Positions 38,689 to 46,789 of a stretch of 64,000 nucleotides of DNA are shown here, one piece after another. The position numbers and the translations under genes were made by a program. Source of the stretch: Pseudocitrobacter faecalis (lineage in GTDB: Bacteria > Pseudomonadota > Gammaproteobacteria > Enterobacterales > Enterobacteriaceae); NCBI GenBank assembly GCA_003315335.1, contig QNRL01000011.1, forward strand, positions 91,128 through 155,127, given 5' to 3'. The notes below the pieces were generated by a model that saw nothing but the letters and a program-made list of their open reading frames with translations, had not been told where the DNA came from and made no database searches. How positions within the stretch are numbered: the stretch's first letter is position 1; each line of letters begins with the position of its first letter.

Positions 38689-39764
38689 CGTTATTGAGCC
38701 GATACCTGATGCGTTACCTCTTCACCGGTTTTGCAGCGGCGGCGGGACTGCTGCTGCCGTTGTTCAGTACTTTTAATCTGATCAACGAACTGGATGATGT
38801 CAGCCCTGGCGGCTATCACTGGACGCAGGCGATGCTGGTGGTGTTGATGACGCTCCCGCGCTGCCTTATCGATCTTGGGCCCTTCATCGCGCTGCTCGGC
38901 GGGATTGTCGGGCTGGGGCTGATGTCGAAAAGCAGTGAGCTGACGGCCATTCGCAGTACCGGTTTTTCCGTTTTCAGGATTGCAATGGTGGCCCTGTGCG
39001 CGGGCGTGATATGGGCGGTATCGCTGGGGGCGATTGATGAGTGGGTGGCCTCGCCTTTACAGCAGCGGGCGCTGCAAATGAGAAATGTGTCGATGGCCGC
39101 AGGGAACGCTATCGATATGACCGGGAATGTGTTGTGGGCTCGTCGCGATAATACGTTTATGACCGTGAAATCACTGAACGAGCAGGGGCAGCCTATGGGG
39201 GTGGAGATTTTTCACTATCGCGACGACCTCTCACTTGCGTTCTACATCTATGCCCGGAAAGCGACCATTGTGAAAGGCGATAAGTGGGTGCTTCAGGACG
39301 TGCGTAAAAAACAGTGGCATGAGGGCAGGGAAACGATTGAAAGCAAAGCAAGTTTACCGTGGAACGCCTTTTTCACCCATATGGGTCTGGACGTGCTCTC
39401 GCTGCCGGGAAATACCTTTTCCATTCGTCAGCTTAATCATTACATTGCTTATCTCAAGCAGACATACCAGCCCAGCATGGAGTACCAACTGGCGCTCTGG
39501 CAAAAGCTGGGGCGGCCAGTTTTAACGTTGGCAATGATCTTACTGGCGATTCCGTTTGCCTTTGTTACGCCGCGCTCGTCAGGGCTCGGCAGCCGCTTAG
39601 CCATGGGCGGTATTCTGGGGCTGCTGCTCTACATCAGTTATCAAATTATGGTTAATCTGGGATTATTGTTCGCCCTCAATGCGCCGTTAACTGCGCTGGC
39701 GTTGCCGACGGCCTGCGTGATTGTGGCGATACTCCTGGTGCGGAGATACGATCGGGTGCGGTGA
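38685..39764 (+). CDS. LptF/LptG-family permease, second subunit (LptG-like)
   Basis: A 359-residue partner of the preceding permease. The start MTLLSRYLMRYLFTGF at 38685 overlaps the previous stop (ATGA); longer in-frame starts lie inside the LptF-like gene. It has the same six-helix plus jellyroll layout, with GLMSKSSELTAIRSTGFSVF as coupling region and ILLAIPFAFVTPRSSGLGSR at the C-terminal side. Together the two would form the membrane core of an LPS-exporter-like ABC transporter. It ends the plus-strand block, facing the convergent spt-like gene. Confidence 0.85.
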   Translation: MTLLSRYLMRYLFTGFAAAAGLLLPLFSTFNLINELDDVSPGGYHWTQAMLVVLMTLPRCLIDLGPFIALLGGIVGLGLMSKSSELTAIRSTGFSVFRIAMVALCAGVIWAVSLGAIDEWVASPLQQRALQMRNVSMAAGNAIDMTGNVLWARRDNTFMTVKSLNEQGQPMGVEIFHYRDDLSLAFYIYARKATIVKGDKWVLQDVRKKQWHEGRETIESKASLPWNAFFTHMGLDVLSLPGNTFSIRQLNHYIAYLKQTYQPSMEYQLALWQKLGRPVLTLAMILLAIPFAFVTPRSSGLGSRLAMGGILGLLLYISYQIMVNLGLLFALNAPLTALALPTACVIVAILLVRRYDRVR

Positions 39765-39769
39765 GTGAG

Positions 39770-39801
39770 TCAGCCATGCGTCGTGATATGCGCATGGCTG
39801 A
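39770..39801. terminator. Bidirectional terminator between the export and synthesis blocks
   Basis: Eleven-base inverted repeat TCAGCCATGCG / CGCATGGCTGA around a ten-base loop, between the convergent LptG-like and spt-like genes; ACTTGTTTC follows on the plus strand. Confidence 0.7.
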
Positions 39802-39808
39802 ACTTGTT

Positions 39809-40981
39809 TCAGGACTTCAGCGCGGAGAAGGCCTGAATAATGGCATCGATCTCTTCATCGCTGTGCGCAGCGTTTATGCTACAGCGCAGCAAAGTGATTC
39901 CTGCTGGTGCAGCGGGTGGTAAAATCAGGTTCACATAAACGCCGGCTGTAATGAGTTCACGCCAGATCTTCAGACCTTCCTCTTTCGACCCGATAATCAC
40001 CGGCACAACCGGGCTGATATGCGAACCGAGCTGATAGCCCAGTTTTTCCAACCCTTCATACAGACGATGCGCGTTATCCCACAATTTTTGCCGCAGCGCG
40101 GGCTGGGTGGCAATGGTGTGCAGAGAGGATCGCACGGAGGCGATGCTGGAAGGCGATGGCGAGGCGGTGAAAATATAGGGGCGGCTGCCATAGCGCAGCA
40201 CTTCCATCTCTTTACCACCGACGGCGAAGCCGCCGATAGATGCGAGACTTTTACTGAAGGTGCCGACGATGATATCAACATCCTGCTCAACGCCGACCGC
40301 TTCAGCCAGCCCCCGCCCATGTAGCCCCATCACGCCAAAAGAGTGCGCTTCATCCACGATCAAAAAGCCGCCCAGACGGCGCTTCATATCGACAATCTCT
40401 GCCAGCGGTGCCACATCGCCGAGCATGCTGTAAATGCCTTCGACGATGATTATGGCGTCACGCGCACGCTCGCCCAAACGCACCATTCGGCGTTCGAGAT
40501 CTTTCGCGTCATTGTGGCGGAAGCGAATAATCTCTGCGCCGCCCAGAGTACAGGCATCGTAAATGCTGGCATGACTGTCGGCGTCCAGCAGCACCACTGC
40601 GTTGTGGTCTGCCAGTGCGCTAATGACGCCGAGATTAGCCGTATAGCCGGTAGAAAAGACAATTGCGCTGGGACGATCGAAGAATTGCGCCAGTTCCTGC
40701 TCTAACGCAAGGTGCGGCCCGTAGCTGCCGTTCGCCATGCGCGACCCGGTAGTGCCGGTACCCTGCGCGGCTAACGCCGCCTGGCCCAGGGCGATGGCGT
40801 CGGCATTGAAGGTCAAGCCGAGATAGTTGTTGGTTCCCGCCAGAATGACGCGTTGTGTGCCAATGCGCCCCTGTGTGGCGGAATACACTTCGTCAATGCA
40901 GGTGCCAAAGGGGGTTATGCCGGAGGTGGAAAACTGCTCGCGCTCGCTGGCGAGACGTGAAAACTTATCATAAAGACTCAT
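39809..40981 (-). CDS. spt: Serine palmitoyltransferase-like alpha-oxoamine synthase
   Basis: PLP-dependent enzyme, 390 residues, of the family that condenses an amino acid with an acyl thioester (SPT, BioF, KBL, HemA). The PLP lysine lies in GTFSKSLASIGGFAVGG (Lys244), much closer to the SPT signature GTFSKS-GTVGGF than to BioF or KBL. His137 (DSHASIYDA) and DEAHSFG (Asp210, His213) complete the cofactor site. It overlaps the ACP gene by 14 bases, so the acyl donor is probably acyl-ACP. In this context it would make 3-ketosphinganine from serine. A different amino acid (alanine, or cysteate for a sulfonolipid) is possible. Confidence 0.85.
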   Translation of the reverse strand: MSLYDKFSRLASEREQFSTSGITPFGTCIDEVYSATQGRIGTQRVILAGTNNYLGLTFNADAIALGQAALAAQGTGTTGSRMANGSYGPHLALEQELAQFFDRPSAIVFSTGYTANLGVISALADHNAVVLLDADSHASIYDACTLGGAEIIRFRHNDAKDLERRMVRLGERARDAIIIVEGIYSMLGDVAPLAEIVDMKRRLGGFLIVDEAHSFGVMGLHGRGLAEAVGVEQDVDIIVGTFSKSLASIGGFAVGGKEMEVLRYGSRPYIFTASPSPSSIASVRSSLHTIATQPALRQKLWDNAHRLYEGLEKLGYQLGSHISPVVPVIIGSKEEGLKIWRELITAGVYVNLILPPAAPAGITLLRCSINAAHSDEEIDAIIQAFSALKS

Positions 40982-41228
40982 TGCGGTTCTCCAGCAGGGG
41001 AATTAAAGCATCACGCAATTGCACAGGGGTTCTGACATCCAGCAAGATATTGATAGGAATGGAAATATCGAATTCGTCTTCTAACTCCATCAATAAATCC
41101 ATCACCTTTATCGACTCCAGGCCCAGATCGTTGACGAGATCACTGTCAGGCTTAATTTCCCGTCCATTTTCGATCATCTCCCGCAAGCAGGAGAGAATGT
41201 AATCCATCACTCTTTCACGATTTACCAT
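40968..41228 (-). CDS. Acyl carrier protein of the sphingolipid-type cluster
   Basis: An 86-residue acidic carrier protein with the phosphopantetheine site LGLESIKVMDLL (Ser39). The start MVNRERVMDYIL at 41226-41228 gives a normal ACP N-terminus; an ATG 19 codons upstream overlaps the reductase gene and adds unlikely residues. No strong Shine-Dalgarno sequence precedes it, so translation is probably coupled to its neighbours. It overlaps spt by 14 bases. It is distinct from the fatty-acid-synthesis ACP, and probably carries the acyl chain from the AMP ligase to the synthase. Confidence 0.85.
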   Translation of the reverse strand: MVNRERVMDYILSCLREMIENGREIKPDSDLVNDLGLESIKVMDLLMELEDEFDISIPINILLDVRTPVQLRDALIPLLENRNESL

Positions 41229-41259
41229 AGAAATGTTGCCACACCTGTTATGTAGATAA

Positions 41260-42171
41260 TCAAAATAGCCTGTTGTGTATTGCATGCGTCAGGCTAATCC
41301 CTGGAGACCAGTTAAAATCGTCGACGGCCTTTTTGATGTTTACCGACCAGTCCGGATGTGTGAGTTCGCATATTTTTGACCGGGTGAGCATCGGTTCTTT
41401 TCCTGTCAGCAGGCTGAGCCGCGTGTTGATATCCGCCATCATTTGCAGCAGATACCGGGGAACAGGTATTAATCTGACCGACCCCTGACGCGCAGTGGCG
41501 CCGATGTTCTGAAGATCCTTCCAGCTATAACTCCCGGTGCCGTCGCCTAATTCGTAGGTATGTGCCTGCGGGGTTTCACTGGATAACCACTGCGTAACGG
41601 CCTGTGCCAGGTCGATCGCATGAATAAAAGAGAGCTTTGTGTCCGCCGCGCTGAGCTGGGGAAGAACCCCGCGTAACAGCCAGTTGAAGAGCGGTTTGAG
41701 TTCTTTGTCACCCGAGCCGTAAACGGCTGTGGGGCGGAAAACGCCCAGTGAGATCCCGGAGGACATTGCCGCTAATTTCTGTTCGGCCATATATTTCGAA
41801 TTGGCGTACCAGGAGAGTTGAGGATGCCGCGCGGCCAGGGAAGAGATAAACAGAAATCGCTCGCAGCATCCGCCTTCTTTGGCGGCCTGCAGCAGACGCA
41901 GACTGCCCATCACATTACACTGGGTAAAAACATCCTCATTGTGCCCACGTACCTGACCTGCGCCATGAACAAGGTATCGCGCGCCTTTTACCAGTTCCGC
42001 GAGAGAGTTCCTGTCTTCCAGTGAACCCTGGATCCAGGTGAGATGATGGCTTGAGTCATTACGCGGAACGCGGGTTAAGGCACGAACCGTAAAGCCGCGG
42101 GAAAGCAGACTGGCAAGAATATGCCTGCCAATAAAACCCGTTCCCCCCGTTACCGCGACCGTATGCGTCAT
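41260..42171 (-). CDS. cerR: NAD-dependent epimerase/reductase, CerR-like
   Basis: A 303-residue extended short-chain dehydrogenase. The N-terminal Rossmann motif is GGTGFIG (residues 9-15) and the catalytic pair is Tyr122-x3-Lys126 in WYANSKYMAEQ. In Caulobacter the ceramide reductase CerR is of this epimerase-type family and is encoded beside spt, acp and an acyl-CoA/ACP synthetase. The same order holds here, so reduction of the 3-keto group is the likely role. Its stop is 31 bases before the ACP start and its start overlaps the ligase stop by four bases (ATGA). Confidence 0.75.
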   Translation of the reverse strand: MTHTVAVTGGTGFIGRHILASLLSRGFTVRALTRVPRNDSSHHLTWIQGSLEDRNSLAELVKGARYLVHGAGQVRGHNEDVFTQCNVMGSLRLLQAAKEGGCCERFLFISSLAARHPQLSWYANSKYMAEQKLAAMSSGISLGVFRPTAVYGSGDKELKPLFNWLLRGVLPQLSAADTKLSFIHAIDLAQAVTQWLSSETPQAHTYELGDGTGSYSWKDLQNIGATARQGSVRLIPVPRYLLQMMADINTRLSLLTGKEPMLTRSKICELTHPDWSVNIKKAVDDFNWSPGISLTHAIHNRLF

Positions 42172-43913
42172 TGCACTAAACCTGCCACCGGAGTTTGCGG
42201 CGAGCCAATGGTTTCGCCGAACGGACTTCGATAACGTCGTTTAGCCTCAGCGCGCGCGGGTTTACCGGACGAGGTGCGCGGAATGCTGTGCGGAGGAACA
42301 AATTCGATATCCGCCATCACGCCGAATTCACTTTGAATGCGTGCCATAAGCGCATGCAGCGTTTGCTGGCGCTGCTCTTCTGAGTTGATACGGCACTGAA
42401 TCTGCAAGACAATCCGCTCTTGTGCGGTGACAAACGCAATCGCGTTGCCTGCATGAATGCCCAACTCTTTTTCCGCGACGTATTCAATGTCCTGTGGCCA
42501 GATATTTCGACCATGAATAATAATCAGATCTTTAATTCGCCCGGTGACGTAAAGATCGCCATCCAGCAGATAACCCAGATCGCCGGTATCCAACCAGCCG
42601 GTTGACTGAATTTCCTGTTGTGAGGCCATGTCCTGGAAATAACCGCTCATCAGGCTCGGCCCGGAAATACAGATATGACCGATTTCCCGCTCGGCCAGAG
42701 GCATACCCAGTTCATTGCGGATTTCAATGGTATGCCCTGGAAGGGCCTTGCCGCAGTTAGCGAAGGTGGAAATGGCGCGTGTTTGGGCTGTGGGCGCAAC
42801 GGCTTTGCCTTGGCGCTCAAGAATATCACGGTCGATTTCATTGACTTGCAGCCCAGCAGCTTCAGCGGAGAAGCTCACCGCCAGCGCATTTTCGGCCAGA
42901 CCATAGCAGGGCATAAAGGCGGAAGAGTCAAACTGCGCCTGACGAAAGCGTTCGCCGAACTCGGTTAACTGCTGCGCAGGAATAGGTTCTGCGCCAATGC
43001 CCGCCACACGCCAGCAGGAGAGATCGAGCTCGGCCAGATCGCGATCGTTGACGCGACGCAGGCACAGGTCATAGCCGAAAGGTGGCGCAACCGAGACCGT
43101 GCAGCGGTTTTGGTTGATTAGCTTTAGCCACTGGAGCGGGCGCATAGCAAAATCCTGCGTGCGCAAATAATCGACAGAGCGCTGCGTCGCGACTGGCGTT
43201 AATAGAAAGCCGACTAACCCCATATCATGATAGAAAGGCAGCCAGGAAACGCAACGATCGCTTGCGCGTAATTTTATCCCATCGTGGCTAATGACGCGTA
43301 AATTCGCCATTACCTCTCGGTGCGTAATAATAACACCGCGTGGGAAGCGGGTGCTGCCAGAGGTATATTGAAGGTAAGCAATATCATCGGGAGACGGCAG
43401 CGGGAGTTCCCCCTCTTTTTCTGCCAGCGCATTAAAGTCGGCATGGCTTAAAATATGAAGCGTGGCGTTATCTGTATTTTCTACATCAATAAGTGAGAGC
43501 CATTCATCACTGCTAATAATTGCGGCGGGTTTACAACTGGCCAATAAACCCTGAAGTTTGGTGGTGTAGGCGTCACGTTGCCCTACGCCCATTGGAATGG
43601 CGAGCGGAACAGCAACCAAACCGGCGTACTGACAAGCAAAAAAGGCTTCAACGAACCCGGTGCTGGTTTCGGCAATAAGCGCGACGCGCTCGCCCTTACC
43701 AATGTTCAGCGACAGCAATCGCCGTGCGCCAGCTCTCGCGCGTTGTTGCAGCTGGTGGTATTCCAGTGTGCTCTCAAGCTGGAGGCGCCGATCGTAGAAA
43801 TACATACCGGCGCAACTCAGGGCTGCATAGTCCAACGCTTCCACCAGAGTGGGGAAGTCCGCATAGCGCATCGGCAGAGTCAGTGTTGGGTTATTGTCGG
43901 ACATATACACCAT
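42168..43913 (-). CDS. Fatty-acyl-AMP ligase / acyl-ACP synthetase
   Basis: A 581-residue adenylate-forming enzyme of the FAAL type. It shows LQYTSGSTRFPRGVIITHRE (P-loop, near residue 180), CYGLAENALAVSFS, TGDLGYLLDGDLYVTGRIKD and the C-terminal PRTSSGKPARAEAKRRY. FAALs load fatty acids onto carrier proteins rather than CoA, which fits the adjacent ACP. It is the promoter-proximal gene of the minus-strand block ligase-reductase-ACP-synthase. Starts at 43913 (ATGGTG) or 43904 (ATGTCC) are both possible; neither has a strong ribosome-binding site. Confidence 0.87.
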   Translation of the reverse strand: MVYMSDNNPTLTLPMRYADFPTLVEALDYAALSCAGMYFYDRRLQLESTLEYHQLQQRARAGARRLLSLNIGKGERVALIAETSTGFVEAFFACQYAGLVAVPLAIPMGVGQRDAYTTKLQGLLASCKPAAIISSDEWLSLIDVENTDNATLHILSHADFNALAEKEGELPLPSPDDIAYLQYTSGSTRFPRGVIITHREVMANLRVISHDGIKLRASDRCVSWLPFYHDMGLVGFLLTPVATQRSVDYLRTQDFAMRPLQWLKLINQNRCTVSVAPPFGYDLCLRRVNDRDLAELDLSCWRVAGIGAEPIPAQQLTEFGERFRQAQFDSSAFMPCYGLAENALAVSFSAEAAGLQVNEIDRDILERQGKAVAPTAQTRAISTFANCGKALPGHTIEIRNELGMPLAEREIGHICISGPSLMSGYFQDMASQQEIQSTGWLDTGDLGYLLDGDLYVTGRIKDLIIIHGRNIWPQDIEYVAEKELGIHAGNAIAFVTAQERIVLQIQCRINSEEQRQQTLHALMARIQSEFGVMADIEFVPPHSIPRTSSGKPARAEAKRRYRSPFGETIGSPQTPVAGLVQ

Positions 43914-44192
43914 GAATAATATTTAATTAAAAAGTTACAGGGTAATTCGGCGAGGGTAATATAGTTTATATTGTTATGAAAGGTAAAGTTTAGAGCGGTC
44001 TTTATTTTGGTGGCTTGAATAATATATTCATTACATAGGGTTTGTTGCGTTTATTTATTATTTTTATCAATTGATAAGCGATTTTGTTGGCATTTATTGT
44101 AAATTTAAAATACGGGTTGTTTAGTAACCTGAGATGCTCTTTTTAAATTATTCATTGCTGTTATTTTTTAAAATATATAATGCAGGTTGTTT
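43914..44192. promoter_or_regulatory. AT-rich divergent promoter region of the lipid-synthesis genes
   Basis: About 280 bases between the minus-strand ligase operon and the plus-strand acyltransferase gene. Strongly AT-rich, with several TATAAT-like hexamers on both strands. No gene or clear operator palindrome seen. Such base composition often attracts H-NS, which would fit a horizontally acquired island; this is inference. Confidence 0.5.
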
Positions 44193-45332
44193 ATGATTAG
44201 CGTTGAAAAAGTGGTGAGTAAGCGTGAACGCCAGGATTTTATCTCTTTTCCATCTTCACTTTATGGCGAGGATCCCGCCTGGATTCCGCCTCTGATGATT
44301 GAACGTAAAGAGCACCTTTCTGAGAAGAACCCGGCCACGGAGCATATCCGCTGGCAGGCGTGGGTTGCACGAAAAAATGGCGCGCTGGTGGGGCGAATCA
44401 CCGCGCAAATCGACACGCTGCACCGCGAGCGCTACGGTGATGACAGCGGACATATCGGGATGATTGATGCAATTGATGATGCGGACGTTTTCAGAGCGTT
44501 ATTTTTGGCCGCGGAGGCATGGTTACGCGCGGAAGGGGCGCGAAAAATTACCGGCCCTTTTAGCCTGAACATCAATCAGGAGAGCGGCTTACTGATTGAC
44601 GGATTTGAGACGCCGCCTTCGGTGATGATGCCGCACGGTAAACCCTGGTATGGCTCGCGTGTAGAGCAACAGGGATATACCAAAGGCATTGATTTATTGG
44701 CCTATTGGATGAAACGTACTGATTTAATGTTTTCGCCCTCGCTTACGCGTCTGATGGATCAGGTACGCAAAAAGGTGACGATTCGCCGCATTAATCGCAA
44801 ACGCTTCGCCGAAGAGATGCAAATATTGCGCGAGGTATTTAACTCCGGCTGGCAACATAACTGGGGGTTTGTCCCCTTCACCGAGCGTGAATTCGCCACG
44901 ATGGGCGATCAACTGAAGTTTCTGGTGCCTGATGACATGATCTACATTGCGGAGATTGAGTCGACGCCCTGCGGCTTTATCGTGGGCATGCCCAATATTA
45001 ATGAAGCGATTACCGATTTAAACGGTAGTTTGTTGCCGTTCGGTTGGGCGAAGCTGCTGTGGCGCTTAAAAGTGAGCGGTGTACGCACGGCGCGCGTGCC
45101 GCTGATGGGCATTTGCAAAGAGCATCAGTTTAGCCGGATTGGCCCGGTGATTGCGCTGTTGTTAATTGAAGCGCTGCGCGAGCCGTTTGCGAAGCGGCGC
45201 ATCGACGCGCTGGAGATGTCCTGGATTCTGGAAACCAATACGGGAATGCGGACGATCCTTGAGAAAATTGGTGCTGCGCCTTATAAACGTTATCGGCTGT
45301 ATGAGAAGGATTTAGTTGGGCAATTGCGCTGA
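44193..45332 (+). CDS. bcerS: Large GNAT-like N-acyltransferase, bacterial ceramide synthase type
   Basis: About 379 residues from ATG 44193 (a TTG two codons upstream is also in frame). The N-terminus carries FISFPSSLYGEDPAWIPPL, the hallmark of the large GNAT-like family to which the Caulobacter ceramide synthase bCerS belongs. Two GNAT-like halves follow, with KITGPFSLNINQESGLLIDGF in the first. In the bacterial pathway this enzyme adds the second acyl chain to the amino group of the long-chain base. It is divergent from the ligase operon. The assignment rests on family resemblance plus the neighbours; other N-acylations are possible. Confidence 0.72.
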   Translation: MISVEKVVSKRERQDFISFPSSLYGEDPAWIPPLMIERKEHLSEKNPATEHIRWQAWVARKNGALVGRITAQIDTLHRERYGDDSGHIGMIDAIDDADVFRALFLAAEAWLRAEGARKITGPFSLNINQESGLLIDGFETPPSVMMPHGKPWYGSRVEQQGYTKGIDLLAYWMKRTDLMFSPSLTRLMDQVRKKVTIRRINRKRFAEEMQILREVFNSGWQHNWGFVPFTEREFATMGDQLKFLVPDDMIYIAEIESTPCGFIVGMPNINEAITDLNGSLLPFGWAKLLWRLKVSGVRTARVPLMGICKEHQFSRIGPVIALLLIEALREPFAKRRIDALEMSWILETNTGMRTILEKIGAAPYKRYRLYEKDLVGQLR

Positions 45333-45335
45333 ATT

Positions 45336-45412
45336 GCGCCTGATGGCGCTGCGCTTATCAGGCCGACAAGATCACGTAGGCCGGATAAGGCAGTACGCCG
45401 CATCCGGCATTA
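45336..45412. repeat. Classical REP pair (BIME)
   Basis: GCCTGATGGCGCTGCGCTTATCAGGCC followed in inverted orientation by GTAGGCCGGATAAGGC...GCCGCATCCGGCA-type sequence. It separates the convergent acyltransferase and HlyD-like genes and marks the border between the lipid island and the secretion locus. Confidence 0.9.
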
Positions 45413-45424
45413 CGGTTTACACGA

Positions 45425-46789
45425 TTACCGCTCGCGGAAGGCTTCCGCTCGGGCACGCAGAATCGGTTTTAACAGGTAAGCCAGAATGGTTTTTCGGCCC
45501 GTTATGATGTCCACCGAGGCGACCATTCCGGGGATGATTACCAGTGGTTTTTCATCGCTACCGAGGTGATTCTTCTCGGTGCGCAGGCGCACGATGTAAA
45601 AGCTTTTCCCGTCTTTATCGGTCACCGTATCCGGGCTTATCTGTTCAAGCGTGGCTTTCAGGCCACCATAGATGGTGTAGTCATAGGCGGTGAATTTCAC
45701 CATCGCTTCCTGGCCGGGGTGCAGGAACGCAATATCTTGTGGGCGAATTTTAGTTTCAATCAGCAGAGTGTCATCCAGCGGGACGATTTCCACCAGGTCG
45801 CTACCCGGCTGGATAACCCCGCCGATGGTGTTGACCATCAACTGCTGCACGACACCGCGAACGGGTGAGGTCACCAGCGTACGGTTAACCCTGTCTTCAA
45901 TCGCCTTACCGGAAGCCTGCGTTTTGCTGAGATCGGTGCGCGCTTCGTTAAGCTGGGAGAGCGCTTCGCTGCGATAACGATCGCGCGTTTCGCCAATCTT
46001 GTTTTCGATTTCCTTAATGGCGGCTTCCGCGCGAGGGATAGCCAGGGTGAGTGATTCCAGTTGGCCGCGCGTATCGACTTCCGAGCGTCGCAGGCGCAGG
46101 ATTTCCACCTTCGAAATCGCCCCTCTGGCAACCAACGGCTCCGACATACTGATTTCCTGTTGCAGCAGGCCAAGGCTACGGCGGGTCTGGCTGGCTTTCG
46201 CCTGATAGTCCAGCAGTTCCTGTTTCTTCTGCACCAGTTGTTCATTCAGCCCGCTAATTTCGCTCTGGATCCGCTGTCTGACGCTGGTGAAAAGTTGCAT
46301 TTCACCATTGGCGATATCCGGCGATTTCTGTGTGATTTCCGGCGACAGTTCCAGCGTTTCTTTATCGGCAAGTTGTGCGGTAAGACGCTGAATGCGCGCT
46401 TCCAGCGCCAGACGGTCAGCTTCAGACTCCCCGGCGTTTGAGCGAAAACGCGTATCGTCCAGCCGTAGCAGTGGTGCGCCTGCCTTCACGATTTCGCCTT
46501 CATGCACAAACACTTCCGAGACAATACCGCCTTCCAGGTTCTGCACTTTTTGCAGACGCGAAGACGGAATGGCGCGGCCATCGCCACGCGTGACTTCATC
46601 GATATCGGCCAGCGCAGCCCAGGTCAGCATGACCGCAAAGAATGCCAGAATCGCCCACAGGGTGATGCGCACCACGCGCGGGGAGTCATCGAGCAGCGCT
46701 TTATTGACTTCATTTGCAGTGAGTGTGCTTGCACTTTTATCGCCAAAAAGCCATTTTGTGAGACTCTTCAAGAGGTTAGCGGTTCGCAT
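45425..46789 (-). CDS. Type I secretion membrane-fusion protein (HlyD/LapC-like)
   Basis: A 454-residue periplasmic adaptor of a type I secretion system. A single membrane anchor lies at about residues 40-60 (VVRITLWAILAFFAVMLTWA). A lipoyl half (NLEGGIVSEVFVHEGEIVKAG), a long coiled-coil hairpin at about 120-290 and the C-terminal HlyD part (SPVRGVVQQLMVNTIGGVIQ, IPGMVASVDIITGRK) follow. It overlaps the ABC gene by 14 bases. It is the last gene of a long minus-strand locus that also encodes the presumed cargo and LapD/LapG. Confidence 0.93.
   Translation of the reverse strand: MRTANLLKSLTKWLFGDKSASTLTANEVNKALLDDSPRVVRITLWAILAFFAVMLTWAALADIDEVTRGDGRAIPSSRLQKVQNLEGGIVSEVFVHEGEIVKAGAPLLRLDDTRFRSNAGESEADRLALEARIQRLTAQLADKETLELSPEITQKSPDIANGEMQLFTSVRQRIQSEISGLNEQLVQKKQELLDYQAKASQTRRSLGLLQQEISMSEPLVARGAISKVEILRLRRSEVDTRGQLESLTLAIPRAEAAIKEIENKIGETRDRYRSEALSQLNEARTDLSKTQASGKAIEDRVNRTLVTSPVRGVVQQLMVNTIGGVIQPGSDLVEIVPLDDTLLIETKIRPQDIAFLHPGQEAMVKFTAYDYTIYGGLKATLEQISPDTVTDKDGKSFYIVRLRTEKNHLGSDEKPLVIIPGMVASVDIITGRKTILAYLLKPILRARAEAFRER

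Noticed and set aside
39809..40981. Second biotin gene bioF (8-amino-7-oxononanoate synthase)
   Set aside because: The PLP motif GTFSKSLASIGGF is of the SPT type, and neighbours are ACP, FAAL and reductase rather than bio genes; still possible that the amino acid is not serine.
34842..43913. Capsule or O-antigen locus
   Set aside because: A flippase is present but there is no Wzy polymerase, sugar-nucleotide synthesis gene or cluster of glycosyltransferases; the other genes fit lipid synthesis.
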